Origin: Bacteroidota bacterium
Lineage (GTDB): Bacteria; Bacteroidota; Bacteroidia; Bacteroidales; VadinHA17
NCBI GenBank assembly: GCA_016718875.1
Contig: JADKBL010000011.1
Location: 30,521 to 94,520 of the forward strand
Length of the DNA stretch: 64,000 nt
Direction of reading: 5' to 3'
Made by a program: the position numbers and the translations under genes. The notes below the pieces were generated by a model. That model made no database searches, was not told the origin of the DNA, and saw only the letters and a program-made list of their open reading frames with translations. The first letter of the stretch is position 1. Each line of letters opens with the position of its first letter. Below are positions 27,701 through 37,352 of the stretch, piece by piece.

Positions 27701-30700
27701 GTACATATACTTACAGCGATGTGGAAAATGATCCTGAGGATACACCAACTTTTAAATGGTATTGGTCAAATACGAATGACGGTAACGGGTTAAATGATCT
27801 GAATGTTTCTGGTCAAAGTTATACAATAAGTCATTCTATTTGTTATGATAAATATTTATATTTTGAAGTAACTCCGAAAGCCTCATCAGGGACACTTAAT
27901 GGATCTCCCGTTTTATCTCCATTTAAAGGGAAAGTAGCTAATTCTGCCCCTGTTGCATCTTCAGTAAGTATAGATGGATTTCTTGAGCCTGGCCAGATTT
28001 TAAATGGACACTATACTTATTCAGATACAGAAAATGATTTGGAAAGTGGCAGTACTCTTAAGTGGTATTGGTCATCGACTCTGAACGGCACATATGCGGA
28101 TGATGTTCAAGGCATTTCAGGACATTAACCCTTGCTGATCATGGAAAATATTTCAGATTTGCTGTTATTCCAAAGGCAGGAACAGGATCAACAACCGGAT
28201 CCGAAACATCTCCTATTACAGGCTATGGACCAGTGAATTCAAAACCTGTTGCTACAGGTCTGTCTGTAACACCTTCTACAATTTCGGTTGGTACAACGCT
28301 TACAGGACACTATAGTGTTGATGACCCGGATCCGGCTGATGATCCGACCGCATATGCCACTTTCAGATGGCTTAGAACCGGGGGCATGCCTATCCCCGGT
28401 GCTACTGGTGATATGTATACACTTACTGCTGCTGATGAAGGTTACACAATTACTTTTGAGGTTACGCCTCATTCCACAACCGGATATCCGACAACAGGTG
28501 ATATAGCATTGTGTTCGACAGCTACTTTTGTCCCGGTTGATCCTCTTAGTCCAAAGCCTATCGCAACAGACGTATGTATTCAGGGTATAAGGGCTTGGGC
28601 AGACGTTAACAGCAAAATATACTTTACTCATTTACAAGGCCAGAAGGCGCTTCAGTTCGAAAATGGTATTTGGGAACTACTGAAATTGGTTCCAGGTTGG
28701 ACATATCCTATTGTTAACGCAAGTGATATTTCGAGTTCTCAGGAAATAACATTTAAAGTTACACCTGTATCTGACAATAATCCTATTGATATATCAGGAC
28801 CGACAATTACAAGTGCTCCATTAGCAAGAATCACACTTAGCCAGGTTGACTATCAAGAGACTGTTGAATCAGTTCCACTTACGGCAAATGTTTCAGGAGG
28901 GGTATTCTCCGGGCCGCATGTTACTGATGGTATATTCTCCCCCAAAGATGCAGGAATTCCTGGGTCGCCATATACAATAAACTACAATTATTCAATTATC
29001 AATACTTCAAATACTTGTTCTCAACAGGCCTCAAAAAACCTTTCTGTATCCATAGCTACTACTTCTTTTAGTACTGTTAATCCTGTTTATTGTAGTGATG
29101 ATGCACCATTTTTGGTAACAGTACAAGCTTTACCTGTTGGTTCAAGACCTTATCCTTATATTCCACAATATTATGGGTTTTATGTCAACAGTGCTTATGG
29201 AGATCAATCAGCTGTTGGATCAGAAGTAATACCCGATCCTTACCCTGGTGGAAATCCTAAATGGTCAGTAATGATTGATCCTTCAAAACTAAATCCTGGA
29301 TACAATTATCTGTATTTATACTATTTTGACGACCCATCTTATACACGCCTATATCTTCTTTCAGCAGTTTTTCAAGTTGAAAAGGTAGGAACTATAACCG
29401 AAATAAGTAATTTAAATTCAGCTTATTGTGCTGAAGATAATATTCAAGATATTCAGGTTTATGGACTATATCCCAGAGGAACGGGTGAATATGCTACCTG
29501 GACAGGAGATATCCTGACAAATAAAACCAGCTTAATTGCAAAAGTAAATCCTTCATCAGGAACACCTGGTCAGGTATATCCAATCACATATCAATTTACC
29601 ACGGCAAAAGGATGTAAAAGCAATATTTTAACAAAGAATGTTACAATAAATCCTATGCCTGACGCTTCTTTTAATATTGATCCTTTATTCGATCTGAATG
29701 GGAACGGAGTTCAACTGGAACCTGTTACAGTTCCCGAAATTAGTTATGAAGCCTCATTTGTTGGTCCCGGAGTGATAAAAGTTGAAGACAGCCCGGGGAT
29801 TTTTGTCTACAAATTCCTCCCGGGAATTGCCGAAGAAGGACCAAAAACTTTAGGTTATAAGGTTACAACAGATAAAGGTTGCTATGATGAAAAAACACAA
29901 ACAACAAATGTGGAAAAAGCGACAGGTACATTCAATGGTATACCATCAAAGATTTGCTATTCAGATCAGACGTTTAACATATCAGTATCTGATCTTCCTG
30001 ATGGTACATATGCTTGCGATCCGGTTAACTTCCGGAATGCGAAAAACAGTCTTGTATGGACACCCGGCACAGTCAATGCTCAGTATAATGTTGCTGCTGC
30101 AGGAGCAGGCTATGATACATTGTTCTTTACATACAAGAAGCAAAATGTCAATTTCACAATTAAAAAATCCTGTGTATATTGATTTGGTAGGTAAAATCAC
30201 TATAACAGGACTTAAAGATGAGTATTGTGATTATGAGGATGTCGCTACCGTCAGGCATTGGTGGAAAATTCAACAGGTAATGGGACATTCACTTTCACCG
30301 GGCCAGCTGCAGCATTTACAGACTACTCTGGCTATGCAACTCTTGATCCGACGAAAGTAACTCCCGGAACAACATTCAACGTTAACTATAATTTTATTTC
30401 CAATGTTAATGGTTCCAACTGTCCTAAGACTGAGACACTACCTGTTCTGATTAATCCATCTCCTTCTGTAAGTATTATTAATAACAGAACTACAGTAAAT
30501 ATAAAAGAGACACCTGTAGTATTATCAGGAACTCCATCTGAAGGAATATTTAGTGGAAGAGGTGTTTACAAATCAGGGAGTAATTATGTGTTCGATCCAT
30601 TTGTTGCCGGACTCGGAGATGCAGAGTTCTCACTTTCTTATACAGATATCAAGGGTTGTTCTGCAACTAAAAAGGATACACTAACTGTTGCAGCTGCATC

Positions 30701-33263
30701 TGGAACAATAAATGGTCTGAATACAAACAACCAGTATTGTTATGATGGTCTGAAGGATACATTAACCTACACTTCACCGAAACCCTGGAATAACGGATCA
30801 TTCTCAGGTGCAGGCATTACAAATATCGCATCTGCAAAAGCACTCTTCGATCCCGCTAAAGCCGGCAAGGGTGATCACGACCTGGTATTCACATATTCTG
30901 ATAACTTCGGTACAGTTTTCAATGTATCTGCAACTGTAAATGTTGACTCACTTGGAGTTGTAGAAATTAAGCCTCTGGCTGCAGGAGATGAATACTGTAA
31001 CAACGATGCTCCTTTTGAACTGATAACAACACCACGAGGCGGAGTATTTACAGGTCCTGTTACAGCAGGTAATCTGAATCCTTCAAAAGCACTTGGGGAT
31101 ACTGCTGTTACATATACTTATCTTAATGTAAGAACAGGGTGCTCAATTACAGGCAGAGTGCCTTTCACTATTCACCCGGCACCCGTCGTATCATTTGCAA
31201 CATCAGATATATGTATCGAAAACGAAACAGATAGTATCAGGTTCCTAAACAATACAACATCTGCAGACGCCATAAGCAACTGGCTGTGGTCATTCTCTGA
31301 TATAGGAGGAACAGACCTGAGCAGCAAGCAATCACCCGCATATATATTCAAATCAGGGGGCCAGCATCTTATAACACTTACAGCAACCACAATAAATAAC
31401 TGTGTTGTTAAGAAAGATCTTACTGCTGACCTTGGTGTTAAGCCCAGAGCTGATTTTTACTGGACCAACGAGTGCTATGTTCCGGGAGATTCAATTATGC
31501 TGTTTGATACCACTTTCTCATCTTCTGCCATTGTCTCCAGAAGCTGGAACTTCTTTGACGGGAGTCCTCTGAGAACTGGCACAAAACAAAAGTATCCGAA
31601 GAATTCAATAGGAGCTATCCCTGTTCAGTATATTGTAAAGACTGCATATGCAAACTGTTCTGATACAGTTACAAAGAACATCTATGTGCGACCAAATATT
31701 GTTCTTGGTGCTGACGGATACTTCGAAGACTTTGAATCAGGTAACGGCGGATGGTCGAAAGGTGATGAAAGCCTTAACAGCTGGTCCCTGGGCACTCCTG
31801 ACCGGAAAACAATAAAATCTGCTGCATCAGGTGTTACTGCATGGTTCACTAAGTTCGATTCCACCAGGACTGAATCATCCTCAGTTGTTTCTCCGTGTTT
31901 TGACTTTACGAAAATTGAGCGGCCAATGGTTAGCCTTGGCCTTTGGAGAAACTTTAAGGAAGAGGCTGATGGAGTTGCTATCCAGTACAGGATAGGTGAT
32001 GCGGGATCATGGAAATATGTGGGAACCCTGGAAGATGGGATAAACTGGTATAATTCAGTTCTGATTAATGGTAAACCCGGAGGCAGTCAGCTTGGCTGGA
32101 CAACAAAAGTTGCTGATCCGAAATGGACTGAAGCAAGGCATTCACTTGATGACCTAAAGGGTAAGAAGGATGTAAAATTCAGAATGGCATACGGGTCCGA
32201 TGGAAATGCCAGGGGAAGTGAGGGAATGGCCTTTGATGACATCTTTATCGGTGAAAGAAAACGGAATGTCCTGCTCGAGCATTTTGCAAATACAACATCT
32301 TCAAGAAGCAGTGAAGCAACTGCGATGATTAACGATATAGATATTGACAATGACAAGGATGTGGTTAATATTCAGTACCATACCAATTTCCCCGGAGTTG
32401 ACTCATTCTATGTCAGCAACCCTGCTGATGCAAGTGCCAGAATCCTGTATTATGGTCTTACCAAGGCTCCATATTCATTCGTAGATGGAGGCACGAAAAA
32501 AGAACATGCAGTTATTTTCGATTATTCGGAAACCGAACTGGACAACAGCCTGACCAAGATAGACGCCAATGAAATAGTCAGAAGAGGCCTTATAAGTCCT
32601 TTATTTGATATCAGGCTTGATTCACTGAGTGTTTCAGGAGGTGTGCTTACTATAAGCGGGAATATTGTCGCACTTGATGATACAACACTCACCAATCTAA
32701 ATCTTTATCTTGCAGTTATCGAGAAAACCAACAGCAAGTATACAGGTGCAGCTGGTGAAACATTGTTCCGCAACGTCTTCAGGAAATTTGTACCTGATGC
32801 TGCCGGGATCAACCTCGGAAAAACATGGACTAAAGGAGTTGCTGTGCCAATTCAGGATCAGACATGGATAATCTCAAAGACTCTCAATTCTTCAGATATT
32901 GAGGTAGTGGCATTTATCCAGAACAGTGTTACCAAGGAGGTCTACCAGGCCGCATCAATGCTCAAGCCTAAGATAACCGTTGGTATTGAGAAGCCCGGTA
33001 TGCTTGATAATATCGATTATGCTCTCTATCCGAACCCGGCTAAGCATCAGCTGACAATACGGTTTGGTGAGCCTCTCGAAAAGGATACAGATATCTTTAT
33101 CTATGACTTCGGCGGAGCGATTATCAGGACCTATAAGACAGGATCAGGTGAAACCGAATTCGTTATCGATGATCTTGGACTCAAGGATGGTATTTATCTC
33201 ATAAAAGTATCTTCCGGTGGTGTTAGCTATGGATTCAGGAAACTGATTATTTCCGGTAGTTAG
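24744..33263 (+). CDS. Giant T9SS-secreted repeat protein (frame-broken)
   Basis: The start at ATG 24744 encodes a signal peptide (MKKHVLLLIVSLVMLAGKLVAQ). The repeat region follows, then PKD/Ig-like domains, then further beta-sandwich and adhesin-like segments. Near residue 2330 by estimate there is a lectin/MAM-like region starting YFEDFESGNGGWSKGDES. An Omp28-like segment comes next, and the protein ends with the type A T9SS C-terminal domain, beginning LYPNPAKHQLTIRF and ending in GFRKLIISGS. The gene is broken by several one-base shifts: near the start of the repeat array, inside it, near 27340-27480, at 28125, at an A6 run at 30162-30167, and near 30252. Removing these gives one protein of about 2,840 residues. 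It would be secreted through the type IX system and tethered at the cell surface. Confidence 0.82.
24830..27080 (+). repeat. Tandem array of nine ~257-bp PKD-like coding repeats
   Basis: Nine copies of a unit of 255-266 bases encode TNYTWTVSAGGSITAG...EDITVTWSTVGAKTVTVTYTDGNGCNPASPTSKTVNV and an ITGSASI linker. Copies 2-9 are almost identical at the DNA level; the first, next to the signal peptide, is shorter and more diverged. A tenth, diverged copy lies at about 27081-27330. The unit matches the PKD-like domain family common in Bacteroidetes surface proteins. Frame breaks between copies (for example at 25540 and 26035) are one-base differences. Confidence 0.9.
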
Positions 33264-33270
33264 CCCTCTT

Positions 33271-33373
33271 TTAACCACAGAGGACACAGAGTTTTATGCA
33301 CGGAGGGCACAGAGAGGAGTTGGCAAAACTCCTTTGTGCCCTTTGTGTATTTTTCTCTGTGGACTCTGTGTTT
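33271..33373. repeat. Inverted repeat of CACAGAG units
   Basis: Arms start TTAACCACAGAGG and end CTGTGTTTAA, with an inner pair GAGGAGTT / AAACTCCTT. It sits directly after the giant gene stop and before the gpmI promoter. It resembles the element at 5541-5633 and could serve as a 3' stem for the upstream transcript. Confidence 0.7.
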
Positions 33374-33383
33374 AAAAAATCAC

Positions 33384-33391
33384 TAAATTTG
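33384..33391 (+). promoter_or_regulatory. Bacteroidetes -7 box for gpmI
   Basis: TAAATTTG is a full match to TAnnTTTG and lies 43 bases upstream of the gpmI ATG. No distinct -33 TTTG partner is seen, since the upstream bases belong to the CACAGAG element. Confidence 0.55.
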
Positions 33392-33433
33392 CACCTTAAT
33401 TTTATGATTAAGTTTTAATTACACATTTATAAT

Positions 33434-34954
33434 ATGAAGAATAAAAAGACTTTACTGATGATCCTCGATGGATGGGGTATCGGCGATGGCTCAAAGTCAG
33501 ACGTTATAAGCCAGGTACCTACTCCAAACCTCACATATTACCATAATAATTTTCCGAATTCACGTCTCCATGCCTCCGGTGAGGATGTAGGCCTGCCCGA
33601 TGGTCAGATGGGAAACTCAGAAGTAGGACATCTTAATATAGGTGCCGGCAGGGTAATCTACCAGGATCTTGTAAAAATCAACAAGGAGTGCAAAACCGGT
33701 GAGATTAAAAAGAATAAAGTGCTTACTGATGCATTCTCATATGCACGTGATAATAGTAAACAGGTTCATTTCATGGGACTTATGTCAGATGGAGGTGTCC
33801 ATTCGCTTGATAAACACCTCTATTCACTGTGCGACATGACAAAGGATTATGGCATTAAAAATGTTTTCATTCACGCATTTGGTGATGGTCGTGATACTGA
33901 TCCTAAAAGTGGTATCGGGTATATGAAAAGCCTCCTGGAACATCTTAAAAAGTCAAATGGCAGGGTTGCATCATTCATCGGAAGGTACTATGCCATGGAC
34001 AGGGATAAAAGATGGGAGCGCGTTAAAGAGGCGTATGACCTGATTGTAAATGGTAAAGGAACCGCCGTGACAGATATCATTAAGGCCATGCAGGATTCAT
34101 ATGACAAAGGAGTCACTGATGAGTTCATGAAAGCAATAGTAGTTACCGACGAAAAAGGAAAACCACTTGGGACAATTAAGGAAGGTGATGTCATTGTATT
34201 CTTTAATTTCAGGAATGACAGGGCAAAAGAACTTACTATCGTTCTTACCCAGAAGGACATGCCTGAGTTTGAGATGAAGACAATACCTCTCTATTATTGC
34301 ACCATGACGCCATATGATGCAACATTCAAAGGTTTGCATATAATTTATGATAAGGAGAATGCCAATAATACTATTGGTGAAATCCTTGCAAATGCTGGTA
34401 AGAAGCAGTTGAGGATAGCTGAAACGGAAAAATATGCTCATGTTACATTCTTCTTTTCAGGAGGAAGGGAAGAAAAATTCGCTAATGAAGAACGTATTCT
34501 TGTTCCTTCACCAAAGGTCGCCACTTACGATCTGCAGCCTGAGATGAGTGCCTATGGAGTAAGGGATGCCGTAATTAAAGCAATTGAAACAAAGGAGTTT
34601 GATTTTATCTGCCTCAATTTTGCAAATGGAGATATGGTTGGACATACCGGTGTTTATGATGCAATTAAAAAGGCAGTGGCTACAGTCGATGAGTGCGCCG
34701 GAGCAGTAATTAAATCGGCCCGGGAGAATGGTTATGATATTCTTGTTATGGCTGATCACGGAAACGCTGACATGGCTGTAAATGAAGATGGCTCACCCAA
34801 CACTGCCCATTCTCTTAATCCGGTGCCAAGCATTCTCATAAGTGATGATTATAAGACAATTAAGGAAGGTATCCTGGCGGATGTTGCTCCTACTTTGCTT
34901 ACAATTATGGGAGTAGCAATTCCGAAGGAAATGACTGGGAAGGTACTTGTGTAA
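33434..34954 (+). CDS. gpmI: 2,3-bisphosphoglycerate-independent phosphoglycerate mutase
   Basis: The enzyme interconverts 3- and 2-phosphoglycerate in glycolysis and gluconeogenesis, using two manganese ions and a phosphoserine intermediate. It has 506 residues, the normal length. The N-terminal LMILDGWGIGD carries the first metal-binding aspartate, MGNSEVGHLNIGAGR carries the catalytic serine, and ADHGNADMA near the C-terminus supplies further metal ligands. The segment GDGRDTDP is also conserved in the family. The gene stands alone with its own promoter. Confidence 0.96.
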   Translation: MKNKKTLLMILDGWGIGDGSKSDVISQVPTPNLTYYHNNFPNSRLHASGEDVGLPDGQMGNSEVGHLNIGAGRVIYQDLVKINKECKTGEIKKNKVLTDAFSYARDNSKQVHFMGLMSDGGVHSLDKHLYSLCDMTKDYGIKNVFIHAFGDGRDTDPKSGIGYMKSLLEHLKKSNGRVASFIGRYYAMDRDKRWERVKEAYDLIVNGKGTAVTDIIKAMQDSYDKGVTDEFMKAIVVTDEKGKPLGTIKEGDVIVFFNFRNDRAKELTIVLTQKDMPEFEMKTIPLYYCTMTPYDATFKGLHIIYDKENANNTIGEILANAGKKQLRIAETEKYAHVTFFFSGGREEKFANEERILVPSPKVATYDLQPEMSAYGVRDAVIKAIETKEFDFICLNFANGDMVGHTGVYDAIKKAVATVDECAGAVIKSARENGYDILVMADHGNADMAVNEDGSPNTAHSLNPVPSILISDDYKTIKEGILADVAPTLLTIMGVAIPKEMTGKVLV

Positions 34955-34967
34955 CCTCACACAGATA

Positions 34968-35020
34968 GCGCCGATTTGCAATCGGTGCTAATAATATGGC
35001 ACGGATTACAAATCCGCGCC
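34968..35020. repeat. Pair of short palindromes (GCGCCGATTTGC..., GGCACGGATTAC...)
   Basis: Two imperfect palindromes of about 21-23 bases lie 10 bases apart: GCGCCGATTTGCAATCGGTGC and GGCACGGATTACAAAT..., with arms that pair around small loops. They share the ATTTG/ACGGAT core and look like a dispersed REP-type intergenic element. They lie between gpmI and the DUF3109 gene. Confidence 0.6.
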
Positions 35021-35069
35021 AGCAGAGAGTTTGCTCGACCTTTGAAGGGATTACATTATATAACAAAGT

Positions 35070-35090
35070 CCCTCTCCCCCCGGGAGAGGG
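35070..35090. repeat. Short GC-rich hairpin
   Basis: CCCTCTCCC and GGGAGAGGG form a perfect 9-base stem with almost no loop, just before the DUF3109 start. The sequence resembles the low-complexity repeat at 2868-2985. Its role is unknown. Confidence 0.55.
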
Positions 35091-35111
35091 ATTTAGGGTG
35101 AGGTTTTTAAT

Positions 35112-35684
35112 ATGCTCAGGATCGACGATACCATATTCAGCTTCGACATACTCGAAAAGAGATTCAGGTGCAATCTACCTGAATGTCTGGGCAATTGCTG
35201 CAGGTATGGAGACTCCGGTGCTCCGCTTAGTGCTGATGAGGTTCATACCCTTGAAGCTGTATATGACAAAGTAAAACCATACCTGAGAGAGGAGGGTATT
35301 GCTGCAATAAAATCGAAAGGCACAAGTGTTAAGGATTTTGAAAATGATAATGTCACTCCGCTTATCAACGATGCTGAGTGCGCATACACTATCATGGAGA
35401 ATAATATCTTTAAATGCGGCATTGAAAAGGCATTTGAAGATGGAAAGATCAGTTTCAGAAAACCATTGTCATGCCATCTTTTTCCTGCAAGGATCAAATA
35501 CTATTCCGATTTCAGAGCAGTAAATTACCAGGAGCTTGCAATTTGCAGTTCTGCCAGGGATGCCGGCAATAAAGAAGGTGTATATGTCTACGAGTTTCTG
35601 AAAGTACCTCTTATAAGAGCACTTGGTGAGGAGATGTATAAGGAATTATGTATCGCTGCCGATGAACTGAGAAAGGTACGGTAA
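35112..35684 (+). CDS. DUF3109 family protein (cysteine-rich, possible metal-binding)
   Basis: The protein has 190 residues and belongs to the DUF3109 family, which is widespread in Bacteroidetes. Its cysteines are arranged as in this family and related zinc/iron-chelating proteins: CNLPECLGNCC near residues 19-29, ECAY near 95, KCGI near 106, SCHLFPAR near 127 and CSSA near 150. No function is established. The start at 35112 begins MLRIDDTIFSFD, which is typical. No operon partner is evident because the M20 gene follows after 74 bases containing a hairpin. Confidence 0.9.
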   Translation: MLRIDDTIFSFDILEKRFRCNLPECLGNCCRYGDSGAPLSADEVHTLEAVYDKVKPYLREEGIAAIKSKGTSVKDFENDNVTPLINDAECAYTIMENNIFKCGIEKAFEDGKISFRKPLSCHLFPARIKYYSDFRAVNYQELAICSSARDAGNKEGVYVYEFLKVPLIRALGEEMYKELCIAADELRKVR

Positions 35685-35709
35685 GCCGGGTATGGACCTG
35701 CATTACTAA

Positions 35710-35730
35710 CCCCTGGCTTCAGCCCGGGGA
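35710..35730. repeat. Short hairpin before the M20 gene
   Basis: CCCCTGGCTTCAGCCCGGGG pairs GGCT with AGCC and the C-run with the G-run. It fills the short gap between the DUF3109 and M20 genes and may be a terminator stem without a T tract or a dispersed repeat. Confidence 0.5.
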
Positions 35731-35758
35731 TTTCCAATCACAATCCAATAATTAGAAT

Positions 35759-37129
35759 ATGGAAACAATCACTACCTACATCAATGACAACAAAGATCGC
35801 TTCCTGAGCGAACTCTTCGATCTTATCAGAATCCCTTCCGTCAGTGCGAAGGAAGAGAACAAACCTGACATGATTAGAGCAGCAGAGTTCCTTAAGGATT
35901 CATTGCTTAAAGCCGGGGCAGACAAAGCTGAAATTTACTCCACTGATGGTCATCCTGTATTATATGGTGAGAAGGTTGTTTCTGCAGATGCACCTACAAT
36001 TCTTGTCTACGGGCATTATGATGTACAACCTGCAGAACCACTTGAATTATGGAATTCACCCCCCTTTGAACCAGTTATCAGGGATGGGAAGATATGGGCC
36101 CGCGGGGCTGATGATGATAAGGGGCAGCTTTTTATGCATGTAAAGGCATTTGAATATATGTGCAAAACGGGAAATCAGTTTTGTAATGTAAAATTCATGA
36201 TCGAAGGAGAGGAAGAGGTTGGATCAGTTAACCTTGAAAAATTTTGTACTGAACATAAAACAATGCTTGCAGCTGATGTGATACTTATCTCCGATACAAC
36301 AATGATTTCTCTCGAGACGCCTTCGGTAACATCGGGCCTGAGGGGATTATCTTATGTTCAGGTAGAGGTAACCGGCCCTAACAGAGATCTTCATTCAGGT
36401 CTGTACGGGGGAGCTGTTGTCAATCCATGCAATGTACTTTGTGATATGATTGCATCCCTTAAGGACAGCAATGGAAGAGTAACTATCCCAGGGTTTTATG
36501 ATGATGTAAAAGAGTGCAGTGCTGAAGAGCGCACAGAAATGGCAAAAAGACCATTCAACAGGGATAAATTCATGCAATCGATTGGAGTGACACAATTGAA
36601 AGGGGAGGATGGTTATTCAGATACAGAGAGGATAGGCATTAGACCTACACTTGATATTAATGGTATCTGGGGTGGCTATATCGGTGAAGGTGCAAAGACG
36701 ATACTCCCGTCAAAGGCATTTGCAAAAATTTCGATGCGGCTTGTTCCATATCAGAATGCAGAGAAAATTGCTGCCCTTTTCATTAAACACTTCACATCAA
36801 TAGCCCCTGAAGGTATAACAGTGAAAGCAGAATATCTTCACGGAGGGGAAGCTTATGTTAGTCCGCTTGATACACCTGAATACATGGCAGCATCAATGTC
36901 TGTTGAGGGATCTCTGTCCAAAAAACCGATTCCGGTACGAAGCGGTGGAAGCATTCCGATTGTTTCAACCTTTGAAAAGGTTCTTGGTATTAAGTCAATA
37001 CTCCTTGGATTCGGCCTTGAATCTGATGCAATACATTCACCTAATGAGAATTATCCGGTGGTTAATTTCCTGAAAGGCATTGAAACCATAATTAATTATC
37101 ACCAACAATACCGTTTTCAGAAAAAGTAA
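35759..37129 (+). CDS. M20-family dipeptidase (CNDP-like)
   Basis: This is a zinc-dependent M20 peptidase similar to cytosolic non-specific dipeptidases, which cleave dipeptides. The metal-binding motifs are clear: YGHYDVQPAE (His and Asp), GADDDKGQ, and EGEEEVGS with the catalytic glutamate pair. The lid/dimerisation domain lies in the middle, with DLHSGLYGG. The 456-residue length is typical. There is no signal peptide, so the enzyme is cytoplasmic. The SusC/SusD pair lies downstream after a 223-base gap with its own promoter, so co-function in peptide use is possible but not shown. Confidence 0.92.
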   Translation: METITTYINDNKDRFLSELFDLIRIPSVSAKEENKPDMIRAAEFLKDSLLKAGADKAEIYSTDGHPVLYGEKVVSADAPTILVYGHYDVQPAEPLELWNSPPFEPVIRDGKIWARGADDDKGQLFMHVKAFEYMCKTGNQFCNVKFMIEGEEEVGSVNLEKFCTEHKTMLAADVILISDTTMISLETPSVTSGLRGLSYVQVEVTGPNRDLHSGLYGGAVVNPCNVLCDMIASLKDSNGRVTIPGFYDDVKECSAEERTEMAKRPFNRDKFMQSIGVTQLKGEDGYSDTERIGIRPTLDINGIWGGYIGEGAKTILPSKAFAKISMRLVPYQNAEKIAALFIKHFTSIAPEGITVKAEYLHGGEAYVSPLDTPEYMAASMSVEGSLSKKPIPVRSGGSIPIVSTFEKVLGIKSILLGFGLESDAIHSPNENYPVVNFLKGIETIINYHQQYRFQKK

Positions 37130-37288
37130 ATTTTTTTTGAACATGATGAAAATCATTATATAGTTTCTGTTAACTGATTTTGACGAAATGGTATTATAAC
37201 AATGTAGAAATCAGTTTTCAGAGGATGAATTTTTCATGGATTTAGTGTATTTGCTTAATATAAAATATGTTAAATATTATTTGTTTGT

Positions 37289-37320
37289 TTTGGAGATTAA
37301 TTACTTAAATAATATCTTTA
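37289..37320 (+). promoter_or_regulatory. Bacteroidetes promoter for the SusC/SusD pair
   Basis: TTTG at 37289-37292 is followed after 20 bases by TATCTTTA at 37313-37320, close to the TTTG-N19/21-TAnnTTTG consensus. The start codon of the SusC gene is 32 bases downstream. This is the best two-element promoter in the window. Confidence 0.55.
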
Positions 37321-37352
37321 GCCGATTAAATTAAAACCTAAAACTAATTTGT

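Noticed and set aside
37130..37352. Riboswitch before the SusC gene
   Set aside because: The gap is AT-rich with a promoter but no recognisable conserved aptamer pattern.
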